From Thereva unica (Eukaryota > Arthropoda > Insecta > Diptera > Therevidae), in NCBI GenBank assembly GCA_949987705.1, contig OX465283.1, positions 156,193,850-156,257,849 of the forward strand: DNA of 64,000 nt. Reading direction: 5' to 3'. The notes under the pieces are model-generated. The model saw only the letters and a program-made list of their open reading frames with translations. It was not told the origin of the DNA and ran no database searches. A program made the position numbers and the translations under genes. Below are positions 53,301-63,947 of this stretch, piece by piece. The stretch's first letter is position 1. Each line of letters begins with the position of its first letter.

Positions 53301-54508
53301 TTTACGGTATTCGAAGCAGTCAATCTCTTTTACATGCATTATTTTATTTCTGTATACCGTGGTCCGAGTAAGAGCTTGGAACTATTCTTAAAATTTAGTA
53401 CTTATGGAGTAAAAAAATTGTGATGGTCTGCCTGGTCAAATCTGAAGCTGATGTCATGGCACACCACTTTTTTTTTGTTGTTTTGGGACCGCAACTGACC
53501 TATCAAGTAAGAGTTTCAACGTACAATCGAATTAAAGTTTGAACATTTTTATACTAGAAAACAAAAATCTGCTGGATTTGTGCCGGTGCCAAGTGTCTGG
53601 CAGACCACTTTTTGATTTTAGTCTTTAATTACTAACTCCCATACCGATTGGCACCTGCTTGGTCATTTTGATCTGAAAATAAATCGGTCGGACATTAAGT
53701 CGTTTGACAACTAGACCTTGGTTTCCTTGAACGACCGAATTGATCGGGTCACCCCTGACACAAACAGTGCTCGGGTTTTATCCGGACACTATTTAAAACC
53801 CCTCCCGAACGGCCCCAACCCCTATGTCAGCCCTATATATGTAGATGACAAAAATATTTCATTGCAGCGAATCAGTTCGATTAGGAGAGTACAACACCTC
53901 AACAGAAATTGATTGCGTTGATGGTGTATGTGCCGATCCTGTTCTAACTGTTGGAGTAGAAGAGATTATACCGCATGAAAAATATTCTGGCAAGAAAGAC
54001 GAAAGCAACGACATAGGACTCATACGATTAAGTCAGGATGTGACATATTCAAAATATATAAATACAGTTTGTTTACCATCGGCTGTTGGTGCTGGACCAA
54101 CACCTCCTGGAATGCAGTTAGTTGTAGCTGGATGGGGTCGAACTTTAGAAGGTAGGTATCTATTCTTTTACTATGACCTATTGAAATCACATTTTCTATT
54201 ATCTTAAAGCGAGAAGATCACCTGTTAAGCTGAAGCTTGCTGTTCCAGTAGTTCCACAAAACGATTGTATCGAGAAATATGCAAGATCCACAAACATCAC
54301 TGATAGTCAACTTTGCGCTGGCGGGAAATTTGCGGAAGATAGCTGCAATGGCGATTCTGGTGGGCCTTTGATGCAGTCCGTGAACGGGTCGTGGGTTATT
54401 GAGGGGATTATTTCGTTTGGACATGCATGCGGATTGGAGAATTGGCCGGCTGTTTATACGAGAGTGTCGAGTTTTGAAGACTGGATTCGAAGTAAATTGA
54501 AGCCATGA
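50241..54508 (+). CDS. CLIP-domain trypsin-like serine protease, copy 1 (start codon altered)
   Basis: Five exons (50241-50322, 50664-51047, 51103-51211, 53868-54151, 54210-54508), all with GT-AG introns, join in frame to 385 codons plus TGA. The signal peptide ends SAQ at about residue 27. The clip domain spans C30-C83 with all six cysteines. Activation is probably after K133 (KK-IYNG). The catalytic triad is H179 (TAAHC), D240 (NDIGL) and S336 (GDSGGP), and D330 predicts cleavage after Arg or Lys. The C208-C213 loop and layout fit the CLIPB group (Easter, MP1, SPE), secreted zymogens of Toll or melanisation cascades; the substrate is not deducible. The codon aligned with the ATG of copy 2 is ATC (50241-50243), with an in-frame TAG three codons upstream and no later Met in exon 1. 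It is either a pseudogene, starts elsewhere, or carries an assembly error. Intron 3 is 2.7 kb, inflated by transposons. Confidence 0.88.
50664..51047 (+). CDS. Protease copy 1, exon 2 (clip domain, linker, activation site)
   Basis: Acceptor CATTTCAG at 50656-50663, donor G-GTATTT at 51048. Encodes the clip domain, an acidic Pro/Ser-rich linker and the IYNG start of the protease domain. Confidence 0.9.
51103..51211 (+). CDS. Protease copy 1, exon 3 (catalytic His)
   Basis: The 55-bp intron before it ends ACTGATTAG. The exon encodes CAGSLINQRYVLTAAHC and is followed by donor GTAAGC. Confidence 0.9.
51522..52044. mobile_element. Insertion rich in CAACGTTGG words
   Basis: CCAGGTAG at the left and CTACCCGG at the right are imperfect inverted ends, and AC may be the target duplication. 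The interior has ten or more variants of CAACGTTGG, including three tandem units of about 25 bp at 51640-51730 (ATGCCAACGTTGRWYC...). It interrupts the SINE. Confidence 0.75.
52222..52550. mobile_element. 329-bp MITE with AAT target duplication
   Basis: GAGGCTTGTTACACGGCATA and its complement at the right agree apart from three central bases. AAT lies at 52219-52221 and 52551-52553. Removing the element restores the SINE word GCGAAATGG. A 3-bp duplication fits Harbinger- or Zator-like elements. Confidence 0.88.
52839..53161. mobile_element. TACCCCG MITE, copy c (inverted, internally shortened)
   Basis: TACCCCGTTTATTACTAGGT to CGGGGTA, with AAT on both sides (52836-52838 and 53162-53164). The interior runs opposite to copies a and b and is about 100 bp shorter. 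It lies in intron 3 of protease copy 1. Confidence 0.87.
53165..53867. other. Remainder of intron 3 of protease copy 1
   Basis: No recognised repeat or exon until the acceptor at 53867. Confidence 0.5.
53868..54151 (+). CDS. Protease copy 1, exon 4 (catalytic Asp)
   Basis: Acceptor TTTCATTGCAG, donor GTAGGT. Encodes RLGEYNTSTEIDC, ESNDIGLIRL and VVAGWGRT. Confidence 0.9.
54210..54508 (+). CDS. Protease copy 1, exon 5 (catalytic Ser, stop)
   Basis: The acceptor ends CTTAAAG. Encodes LCAGG, DSCNGDSGGPL, IISFGHACG and WPAVYTRV, ending KLKP-TGA. No canonical AATAAA was seen just downstream. Confidence 0.9.
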
Positions 54509-54639
54509 TTGAAAAGAGAGGAAAATATTTTTGATTATTACATTATAAAATTAGGTGAAAATATGTTATAAATGTATGATGAAGTTGATTTTTTTGCATT
54601 TATTATTGTATTTTAAGTATAAAGTGGATGGCTGTTATT

Positions 54640-54880
54640 CTTGCTGTTGGCCAGAAAGATGCCGGCTCTTCGTTAAACAATGCGAGCTCTCCAAACATCC
54701 AGATTATCATTGTCCTTGGACCAATTTGTACGTTTCTGAAGTGATGACACATATTCACTATTCCATCCAAGATTTTCCAGAGCAAAAAGAAGAAATCTCT
54801 TCTGAACTGATTCAATCCTGTTTACTTTAGTATACAAGACTCACATCAGCCATGCGTATTGCAGGACTGAGCGGTCTAGT
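54640..54880 (-). pseudogene. LINE reverse-transcriptase thumb fragment
   Basis: Minus strand: VNRIESVQKRF then LLFALE-LGWNSEY resembles the WSPY...IN.IESVQKRFLRFALR block of Jockey/R1-type LINEs. Frameshifted. It lies just downstream of protease copy 1. Confidence 0.6.
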
Positions 54881-54889
54881 GAAAAGAAA

Positions 54890-55270
54890 AGTGTTTTTGC
54901 GAGTTAACAGTTGAGCTATGAGCTGGCTTAAGGGCTGAGTTTCGATAAGTCGAGTTGTGTAAAGAGGAGGCATGAGTTGAGTTGGGCGTTTAGTTAAGGG
55001 TTGAGTTTAAAGAATCAAAGTTGAACTAAGTTGAGTTAAGAGTTGAAGTAATAGTAGTAGTAAGTATAGCTAACAATTACGTCAAGAATTTAGTTTAGAG
55101 TTGAGAGTTCAGTCGAAGGTTGAGTTAATTTGTTAATAATGAGTATAGATCAGTATTGAATTAACTTGAGTTAAGAATTGGGTTAAAGCTTGTCCTAAGA
55201 GTTTAGTTAAGTTTCGTTAAGTTGAGATTAAAAGTTGAGTTGAGTAGAGTTCAGTTAATTTTTAAGAGTT
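54890..55270. repeat. Degenerate GTTGAGTTAAGAGTT low-complexity tract
   Basis: Repeated GAGTTGAGTT, GAGTTAAG and TTAGTTAAG words without a fixed period. Probably a decayed minisatellite. Confidence 0.65.
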
Positions 55271-55734
55271 GTGTTAAGAATTGAGCTAAGTGCTTTGTTT
55301 ATAGTTTAGTTATGTTAGGTTAGGTTGAAATGGCTGCTCCCCAATAGCGACTTAGTTCAGTTATGTCAGCCTCATCTTCTTTCGGTGTGAGAATAAATTA
55401 GTATCCGCTACTTCCGTTCTTGTGTCACCCATATTACCAGGCACATTGGGTTCAACTACTTGCGAAATTGTACCATCCGTAGTGCGTTGGTTTCGAAAAC
55501 TTCCGTGTCTGTGTTACCCGCAGTGTACGAGGGCTCACCATCTGGACCCACAGGTGGAGCAGCTGAAACTCTGCTTGATATCTTTTTTGAAAGACCTCAG
55601 AGTTATGGAAGAGAAACCGTAACTTATGACTTGCCACCAGATTACAAATGTAACCGCTCGACTGTCACCTTTCGGATCCTTCAGTTTTGTAACCTTCCAC
55701 GATGCCTATAGCTGTGGGTTAGTCAACCGAATGA
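55271..55734. other. No recognised gene
   Basis: Two overlapping plus-strand ORFs at 55422-55711 show no motif I know. Confidence 0.4.
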
Positions 55735-56204
55735 TATCCAGGGGTTAGTTCAGAGTAAGCGCCCATGGAAACGGTGGTTGAGTAAAGTTTCGTTAAATCC
55801 AAGAAAACTCTACGAAACACTTCGGATTAAGCCAGGTTTTGCATAAGTGTTTATTTAAGTGTAAGTGTAAATGTAAAGTTACCCTACGCCCACCACAGGG
55901 GATTCCCCAAGTGCATTACTGTCTTTCCATGAACTGAGATAGAGTTTTCGTTGAGTAAGCAGAAACCTTTTTCCCCAGGCTAATTCGATGCTGTTTCCAT
56001 GGCGGCTCTGAGCGAAAGTGACAGATAAATAATATTACTTTGCTTCGCCGTTGGTATATGTGCAGTAAAGGATATACTCAATCACACACATATGCAAAAC
56101 TCGCCTGAGCCGGACTGGTTAACGAAACTTCACCCAACCTCCATTTCTATGGTCGCCTACTTTGAGAAAACCCAGGGTAAACTGTACATGGAAGCATAGT
56201 AGTG
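55735..56204. mobile_element. Inverted-repeat element, family E, longer copy
   Basis: TTCAGAGTAAGCGCCCATGG and GGTTGAGTAAAGTTTCGTT on the left match the complement of the right side (AACGAAACTTCACCCAACCT ... CAGGGTAAACTGTACATGGA) over about 60 diverged bases. Related to 36525-36820. Confidence 0.65.
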
Positions 56205-56534
56205 AGTGTAAGACGTTTGCCCTCGCGGCTAATTGTGTTGTTGTATTTCAAACGAACAACTGAGTCAGTTAAACATAGTGTTCAGGCCATTTCTAAACTA
56301 CGCTGGAATTGATTCCGCTGGAATTTTCTAACATCGGTAGCATAAACTCGGCTGTAATTGAGAGTAATTTCGAAATTAAATTTTATGCTACAATATTATG
56401 TAAGAAAATTCCAGCGTAGTTCAGAATTGGCCTGAATACCTTGTTTGATTGTAGTTTGTTACGTTCTTATTTCATACAATACTTCATGAATTCATGAACA
56501 TAACTATTTAGAACAAAATCTATGAATTATTTTC

Positions 56535-56598
56535 CAGTCCTGCAAATCCCGTGAATCCGCAGGATTGAGATTTTGATGCGGGATTGGATTCCCTAGTC
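56535..56598 (-). repeat. AATCCCGC short repeat, copy 3
   Basis: CAGTCCTGCAAATCCCGTGA to GCGGGATTGGATTCCCTAG, the complement of the 35767 arrangement. Confidence 0.6.
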
Positions 56599-56671
56599 TA
56601 AACGCTTTGGCACCAGATTTGGTTTCCAGCTTTGGAGTATTTCTCCTAAAAGTAGGCAATACCTCTAAAAA

Positions 56672-58208
56672 TTGATTATTGCGCAATGCTGTGAAATCTA
56701 GAAATCATCATTAGGAACTAATTTTTCGGACGGCGCTCATTAAGGGGTTATATCTATGTGACGGTCAAAAAACAAGGCTTTTTTCAGGATTTTTTTTTGC
56801 ATTGATTTTGTGAGAAAGGTATTACAAATAATATACCAATCGATAGGGCAACTCTTCAAGAGTACAAAAAAATTTTTTTTATATGAACTTTAAAACAAAA
56901 TGGCGGCTGTAGATCATAGTAAAGTATGTAGTATTTTCAAAAGGTGTTCCGCGGCCGGACACATTACGCAGCCCCATCAGCATCTGGAACAATAAAATTT
57001 TTTTTTTTATTATCTTCATGAGTTTTGCTAGTGAAGTACCCACGATTATATTTTTAGAATTTTTTTTCGCAAAATAGCGGCAGTTTAAAAAAAAATTTGT
57101 TTTTTTGACGAAAAAAATCGACTTAAATTGTTTATAATTTTTTTTCTAGTTAACCAATCGCAAAAATCGTGTGTACTTCATTAGATAATCATATTAAGAA
57201 GCTACAGTTAAAATTTCAAGTAAATCGGATGAAAACTGACGGAGTTTGGTGTCCGGCCGATTTCACAAACATGGTTTCGAGAAAAACGCGTTTGAAGTTT
57301 TAAAACGTTGTGGAACTGTGAATTTTTTTTTTGTTTTTATCCTTTTGGGGAGCTCCCTGGCCCCCTTAGAGGCAAGGGGGTATTTTTCTGGTATTTTTTA
57401 CTAATAGTAGGTACCGTTACGCAAATTTTGCGGGGTCTTGGAGCCTCCTACGACCTGTGGAGCCTCCTACGGCCGTGAGAGGCAAAATAGAGGTAAATTT
57501 TAGTGCATTTTCGAGTTTTGGAGTTGCTTCAGAAAATTAATTCTCAGAAATTGTCTGAAGTATATTAGTATTTGAACTTTTTTTATTCCAATTCTAGGGA
57601 TGTTTTGGCATACTTTTAGCCAATAAAAAAAAAATCGAAAAACATTTTTTTTCACATAGATATAACCCCTTAATTAAATTACAAAAATTGATGAGTAGTA
57701 ATAAAAAAGTGTTAATCATTTAATTTTTTTGCATGCTAACATCTGTATAAAATTTATGTTAAAGAAAGCCTGACAAATAAATAAACATCGAAGCAAACCA
57801 GTTCGGTAATATTTTAATTATATGATTACTAATGAAGAATCAATTAATTAATCAATATCCGCTCAAGGCAACATCTAGTCAGTAAGCGCCATAAAAATAG
57901 AATTTATATGATAATACATGCATGTGGAATTTTTTTTTTGTAAATAATTTGTTTTCTGTCTGAATCATCCAGCCATCAATATTCAATAGTCCATACGCAA
58001 AATTTAACTGGACACATGCACTACAATATACCAGTTTTGCTTAAATCATCATAATGATGAAAACTTTTATTATTTTGTTGTTTTGGACTGGGTTGTCTTG
58101 AACAAGTCTCAAGGAATTTAGTTCATTAAAGTCTGGTGGATCGTGCGGTCAAGATAGTTAACTTAATGCCTGAAATTGTTATTTGCAAGTGGGAAATTGT
58201 TGATAAAA
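56672..58208 (+). promoter_or_regulatory. Upstream region of protease copy 2 (duplicated block)
   Basis: Matches 49467-50240 outside a 926-bp TTAA element. GAACAAGTCTCAAGGAATTT and AAGTCTGGTGGATCGTGCGG align with copy 1. The shared AGTCTGGT-ATCGTG stretch about 70-85 bases before the start could be the core promoter. No clear TATA box. Confidence 0.55.
56744..57669. mobile_element. 926-bp element with TTAA target duplication
   Basis: GGGGTTATATCTATGTGA and TCACATAGATATAACCCC are perfect inverted repeats. TTAA lies at 56740-56743 and 57670-57673. Protease copy 1 has the empty site CCATTAATTAAATT near 49794-49807. Piggybac- or Kolobok-like by target. No ORF. Confidence 0.92.
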
Positions 58209-58290
58209 ATGGCGATTTACAATAGGGCGATAATTGTGTACTTGGTGTTTTTAATTACTTTAGTTCATATCCAGTTTGTTAGTGCTCAGT
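58209..58290 (+). CDS. Protease copy 2, exon 1 (signal peptide)
   Basis: ATG in AAAAATGG context, 27 codons plus one base. Donor GTAAGT at 58291. Same phase as copy 1. Confidence 0.85.
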
Positions 58291-61200
58291 GTAAGTGGAT
58301 TGGTTTAATGCCGTTTTAGGAATTGATTATAAATGGAAATTGCAGTTGAATCTTGATATAGTGAAGATTTTTGGAGTTTAGTATAAAAATTAGTTCAGAT
58401 GTTTCTATTATCAATCAGCATACAAACAGAATCGGTTCCGTCTAGAGTTGGTCACATTGTATGTCCATCATTAGCCATACAAAAAACAGCACAACCAGAC
58501 TCAATTATTCTGTAATCAGTGGAAGATTTGTGAAAGTGTTTCATGACCGGTTTCAATGTCAATATGCAAATTCTTGAAAAAAATAAAAAAATATAAATGT
58601 TTATTATGATGCAGAATGTCCAGTTCAATCTTCTATAAATACTAGAGATGCGCCGAATATGGGTTCGACCGAATACTAAGCAACAGCCTTCAATAAGGTG
58701 GGCGACACGGGTCATCAGCGAGCATACTTCGCCGCAAACTGACAACCCAATACCAACCAGAGCGTCAGAGGTCCCTTGAGGAACCCAATCACCCTGAGGC
58801 TAAGTGTAGTAGGAAAAGTAGCAATCTACTTCCTCTTACTACTAACACCTATAGCCAAGTGCGTTATCGCCGTAATCGACGAAAGCGATACAGATGGCAC
58901 CACTCTGGCTGCGAAATGGTAGAAACATGAGTTCTGGCTCGCGACGGTTTTCTTTCCAAACCTTCAAGAGCATCCTGACACCGCTTCTTAATGTGTCGCG
59001 TTGGGGATGGCATCAGGGCCGCGTGAAGCTGATCGCATGTGCCGATTGAAAATCTGTCGATCTCTATAAAATATATCCAGTATCGGGGAAGCAAGGCCAA
59101 ACTCAAGCTTATAAAGAAGCCTTTCATACCCTGTTTATGACTAGGTCGAAAAGTTGAGTCGAGATTGAGATGAAATTTCCACACCGTATATGATGTTGAG
59201 TTGAGTTCACTTTGGGTTGAAATAGAGTTGAATTGATATCAAAACATAACCTCAAATTTTGTGTGAATTTCCCATTTATAGATACGTAAAAATTCAGAAC
59301 GAAATAATTTATTTTTCCTGTATCAGAAAAAACATCAAATACAAAACCAAATTCAACTCAACCCGCGTATATGTGGTAAAATATCAACTCGATCCAGGTA
59401 GGAGAGTTGGGTTGAGTGGACCCAGTTTCAATTCGACATCCGTTTATGACTGGGTTGAACCTGGATTGAACCTAGTCATGAACGGGGTAGCAGTGAATTG
59501 TAAACCTTGTATTAATATGAATATTTTTGTATTGCCAGGGCGGCGGTATGACCAGCTGGTAAAACATGAAACGACAAAACACGAAAACGTGAAGCAGCAA
59601 CACTTTTTCAGGATCAAATCAGTAGTGTCGTCTTATAATGTTTGCCAATGTTCGTTTCAAGCCGAAATGTTTTTATTCGATTTTTTCGGGGGCGACAAAT
59701 TGTGAATTTTCAGGTTGCACAGTGGGCACCAATTTGGCCAAGTTGGTGACCTTTTTTATCTTCTATAAATACTAGAGATGCGCCGAATATGGGTTCGAAC
59801 GAATACGAATATTCGGCCGAATATTCGGTCAAAAATGTACCGAACCGAACATTCGGCCGAATTATTCGGTTCATTTTTGCGGATTTCATATATGTAGGTC
59901 GGCGAAGCGATCTGCGAGTAGCAGCGTTCGCCCACCCGTTCGCTCACCCCACCCGAGCACTTCGCGCTAGCTCAAAGATGACTGGGTGGTCATCAAAAAA
60001 GAGGAACCGGTGAAAAATAGCAGTTCATTATTTCTCCTTATCAACGAGGAGCCACCGGAGGAGTAACCGGGGGGCAACACCCAACCTTCGTATTCCGAAG
60101 CACGGAGAATTTTCAAGGTTGGGTGGAAGTATTGGATATCATGCTGTCCATGGTCACGGAAACATTTAAAGTAGAAAATTGGAGAGTATCAGATCAAAGT
60201 GTCCTTCTCGGACCACCCATAATTACGCTTCAAAGTAAACCTGCAGGTTGAAGCCCAAAAAAGGACTAACTACAAAAGTTGGGGAAGGGTCCAAAGAACG
60301 CCAACAGTAGGGGGGCTATGAAAACATGCCCCTCAGAAAGCTCTCAACGTACTCTTGCACCTACTCCCTCCGACCTTCACATCAAACATATAGCCTCGTG
60401 TAGTGCCCTCAGACTGAAAGGAATCCGGGGGCCTGCATCTCAAAACCCTGCGGACATAACAATATTTTGAATTTGCTTCCTGAGAGTATGAATAGATTGA
60501 CCTTTAGGAAGAACTTCTCCGTCTGTACATGAGTTACAGCCCTGCGGAAAAAGCGATTATTGGGCCTCCATTGGCCTCAGGAATTGTTGGTACCGGTGCA
60601 CCGAAGAGACTAGTTCTGGAATACGCCATCTACTAATACCATCTAAGATCTACCGCCATGCTACCGAATCCTCAAGGTGTTCCTTTGACAGGTCGGACAT
60701 AACGACAACGACCAACATTTTTTATCTCACTTTCAGCGGACCTCACTAATACCCCCTCCTCTACCTCTCTGATGGCTTCAGCTGTCGTTGTGCGAACTCC
60801 CTCGAAGTGCTGACTGCCATAAATTCTGTTAAATCTAAAGCGACTAGTAGTGATAACATATCGCCTAGGTTTTTAAATATACTCATTCTTTGTCTATTGC
60901 TCGTCTACCAAATATCATGTAATTTTTTTCCCTCAAGAAAGTGTACATTTGGTAGAAAACTATGTGAAATGTAGTTAAACATGTTTCTCCACTAAAGACT
61001 CCCATTTACTTACAGGTCGCCGGCAGGTCAGGTCTGCAGGCACGGCCCGTTCAGAAGTTCAGATCTCTAGGCACAAACTGACGATAAATAGCCACACACA
61101 AAGATTTTTGTCAGGTTTCTTAGACTGCAGACCCCATCCAGTTGGCGGCCGGGGAGGTGTATGGCGATACTTGGCTTCAAGGCGAGAACTTTATTCCTCT

Positions 61201-63947
61201 GTGTGGTGTGTGTAAGACCCCCTGGTCCCCAAGTTATGGCTAAATCGTATACAAGCATTTTTATGAGGACGCCAGACAGAAAGTATCATAGTAGTTCTTC
61301 GATTGTTTAGCCGCCACCGTCCAGCCAAACGCGCGACTCGACAAATGCTGCGGGGTAAGAGCCAAGTAAACCAGACCCGGGGAGAGGGAGTCGAAAAATC
61401 CCAAAAATCGCCTCACGTAATTTATGCATGACCTCTAATCCCATTACAATTGGACTTTCACTGGACGATTCAGTATTTTTGTTTTAGGCTATATCGATAC
61501 GCTTTGTATTATCTTCATCTGTATATGTGCACGTATGTATGTATGTAGACAAATCTTGAAACTTCCCACTTAATTTTGACCCACTTACACATATTACCGA
61601 TCAACTTCAAACTTTGCACACATATATAGTTCACGTGACAATGAAATCTGACCATTTTGTCAAGATGGCGGTTCCAAAATGGCGGCCCGTGATCCCCGTC
61701 CCCCCGACATGGGTATCAAATTAAAGGGTATGACAAGTAGAATACAATTAGGTATGAGGCGTCATTAAAAATTCAAAATGCCAGTCAATATAAAATGGCG
61801 GACTACCAGTTTCCTTACAGCCCACTCGATTTGAGTAGCAAATGTGAGGGGCTAGCGAAAAGTTCCGGTGTTAATAAAATATGAATATATATAAAAAAAT
61901 TTACTTCTACTACTAATACTACTACTAAATCAAATATATACAGTGCGGAGCAAGACTATAAACGCAGCCAGAAAATTTTGTTTTTGCTAATTATTTTGTC
62001 AAATTCTACTATTTTCTTTATTGATTTTGAAAGAATAGAGAGAAAAAATACTACACAAAAAAAATTACCAAGGATAGGCCAATAAAAGTAAGATTATTTG
62101 GAATTTACTGATCTTTCAGCGGAGCATGACTATAAACGCACTCAAATAATTTTAAAAAATTTCATAACAAACAAAGTGAAATGTAATTTCAATAATGTGT
62201 GAGGCCATCTTTATTACTTATGACTTCAAAAAGTTTATTTAGCATACTGTTTAATAAATTTGTTATTGTCGTATTGTCAATATTGCACCATGCTTGAATG
62301 ATGGTCAATTTTAGCTCACCAACAGTGTTATACTACTTATTTTCCTTATAAATATGCCTTGCTAGGAGTCCCCAAATGTTTTCAATGAGATTCGGGTCTG
62401 GGGAGCAAGCGGGCCATTCCAAGATTTGAACGTTATTGTCCATAAACCACGATTTGGTGGCACGGCTCACAAGGATTGTGGCGTTGTCCTGTTGGAAAGT
62501 CCATTAGTTTGTGCCTTTGCGCTGCACAAATGGCAATAAATTCATTCGGAGAATATCAATGTTTTCGGAAGAATTCATCCTAGTGCTGGGAAAAGCCAGT
62601 TCCAGCATTCCATCAGCACAGAATGCTCCCCAGACCATAACACTACCTCCACCGAAATTTCGTTTCGAAAATAACTTGGTGCTCCGTCGGGTCCATCCAA
62701 GTTAAACTTTTTCTCATCAGAAAAAATTACCTTCAGCAGAAAAGTTTAAAAAATTGATCGAGAATAAACGTTGATCATTTTACTTTTGAAAAGTCGGTTT
62801 GCATATTTGCTCGCGCGAATTGCAGTCTTGCTGATTTATGACGCGCTAAAGTCGCGGGGCCGATTTCAGCTTCTAGCGGACAATAAGGTTGGAACTCCTC
62901 AAAACTTTATAAATTGTACATTTGGACACGGTCAGTCCACAATCCTTTGCAATTTCGACGGCAGTCTTTATACTGTTGCTTGCATTTTTAATAATTGATC
63001 GCCTATTTCTGTCTGACAACTTGCTTTTCGGACCTCCGGATCGAGTTTTTCCATAATTTGCAAGATCTTGCAACACGTTCCGAATAGCAGCGTCCGATCG
63101 GCCGTGTATTTTAGCGATTGCCCGCTTGCTCAAGCCGGCTTCAAAAAATGCAAGCACTTTGCCTACTTCCACATCGGTAAGAACTGTTCCACGTGGCATT
63201 TTAAAAATTTTGTAACAATAATTTAAAAGCAAAAGTTAGAAGTTAAGAGCACAATTAATTTTATTATTTGGCACACTTTTTGGTTGTGATCAACAGCCAA
63301 TAACGCAAAAATTGTGACTGCGTTTATAGTCATGCTCCGCCAAAATATCAGTTAATTCCAACTAACGGTAATTTTATTGACCTACCCTTGGTAATTTATT
63401 TTGTGTAGTATTTTTTCTCTCTATTCTTTCAAAATCAATAAAGAAAATAGTAGAATTTGACAAAATAATTAGCAAAAACAAAATTTTCTGGCTGCGTTTA
63501 TAGTCTTGCTCCGCACTGTATAACTCAATAAAACAGGAAAAACAACATTTCAGCTCGCTGTGTTAATCCCAACTCAAATCGCGGTGTTTGTGGCTCCATC
63601 TATGATTGTCCAGCACTTTTGGATGTCCTTAATAAACCCATACTTTCGCATGAAGATCGTAAATTCCTGATCGAATCTGCATGTACTGGTGGAGCAGGAC
63701 CTACACCGCATGTTTGCTGTAATGAAGATGGTGGTTATACTACAATACCAACTGAAGTTGAGCCAGAATCGGAGAAAGAATCCGAAACGCAAACGGCTTT
63801 GCCAAGTAGTGGCCAAGGTGATGTTCTACCAACACCACCGCAATGTGGATTGCACTTAACAGCAAAAAAAATCTATAATGGAAATGATACTGGATTAGAT
63901 GAATATAACTGGATGGTAATTTTGGAATACAAAAAAGGTATTTTTTG
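58209..63947 (+). CDS. CLIP-domain trypsin-like serine protease, copy 2 (partial at right edge)
   Basis: Exon 1 (58209-58290) starts ATG and encodes a signal peptide ending HIQFVSAQ. Exon 2 (63554-63947) follows a 5.3-kb intron. It carries the full six-cysteine clip domain, the acidic linker and the KK-IYNG activation site, and ends at a GTATTT donor. The next intron begins like the 55-bp intron of copy 1, so exon 3 should start just past the window. Against copy 1, the clip domain is nearly unchanged while the linker and the start of the protease domain differ more (for example [11 protein letters not shown] against ESQPILPSSGR). Catalytic exons are outside the window. Confidence 0.88.
58626..59126. 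other. Insertion-derived part of intron 1, copy 2
   Basis: Begins with TAAATACTAGAGATGCGCCG, repeated at 59764, a common hAT-like tip. The rest, 58690-59126, is unrecognised repeat-like sequence absent from copy 1. Confidence 0.5.
59127..59489. mobile_element. TACCCCG MITE, copy d
   Basis: TACCCTGTTTATGACTAGGT to CGGGGTA, same orientation as copy c, in intron 1 of protease copy 2. Confidence 0.87.
59758..59880 (+). mobile_element. hAT-like tip with GAATATTCGGCCGAATA words
   Basis: TAGAGATGCGCCGAATATGG followed by repeated ATTCGGCCGAATATTCGG. Resembles the tips of a common insect hAT group. The opposite end is not found. Confidence 0.5.
60240..60890 (+). pseudogene. LINE remnant, start of reverse transcriptase
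   Basis: At 60804-60880, [20 protein letters not shown] then PRFL matches the first conserved block of LINE reverse transcriptase. 60330-60480 (ACTCTTGCACCTACT...) recurs at 40650-40760, so both belong to one family. No intact ORF. Confidence 0.6.
61010..61205. mobile_element. Fragment of the 39454 hAT family
   Basis: ACTGACGATAAATA, AAAGATTTT, TAGACTGCAG and GGTGTATGGCGATACTTGGC follow 39926-40025 in order. Confidence 0.65.
61480..61860 (+). repeat. Copy of the GGGTATCAAATGAAA dispersed repeat
   Basis: Left shoulder TATTATCTTCATCTGTAT, then GACATGGGTATCAAATTAAA, GGGTATGACAAGTAGAATAC and AAGATGGCGG words, in the order seen at 13436 onward and 27130. Confidence 0.65.
61941..63518 (-). mobile_element. 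Tc1 transposon with about 200-bp terminal inverted repeats
   Basis: CAGTGCGGAGCAAGACTATA at the left and its complement at the right, flanked by TA (61939-61940 and 63519-63520). The inverted repeats run about 200 bp with only a few differences. Each carries an outer GCGGAGCAAGACTATAAACG and an inner GCGGAGCATGACTATAAACG, the IR/DR design. It sits in intron 1 of protease copy 2, 35 bp before exon 2. Confidence 0.95.
62189..63199 (-). pseudogene. Tc1 transposase, inactivated
   Basis: Starts [20 protein letters not shown] at 63199 and ends GLTHY-TGA at 62189, close to the usual 340 residues. The first 109 codons are open and carry the two helix-turn-helix DNA-binding regions. Later parts need frameshifts: [15 protein letters not shown] (first Asp), [29 protein letters not shown] (second Asp) and [13 protein letters not shown] (Glu). 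Second Asp to Glu spacing is 34 residues, so it is DD34E. A stop near 62875, a deletion after LDGPDG and a TAA before the second Asp disable it. Confidence 0.92.
63554..63947 (+). CDS. Protease copy 2, exon 2 (clip domain)
   Basis: Acceptor AACATTTCAG at 63544-63553, donor at 63948. Encodes six clip cysteines, linker and activation site. Confidence 0.9.

Noticed and set aside
54210..54508. Minus-strand ORF across protease exon 5
   Set aside because: A shadow of the real coding frame. Plus-strand exon 5 has GDSGGP and correct splice phase.
55320..55345. TTAGG telomere-like motif in GTTAGGTTAGGTT
   Set aside because: Only two units within low-complexity sequence. Diptera generally lack TTAGG telomeres.
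62771..62998. Plus-strand ORF at 62771-62998 as a separate gene
   Set aside because: It is the antisense of the Tc1 transposase remnant.
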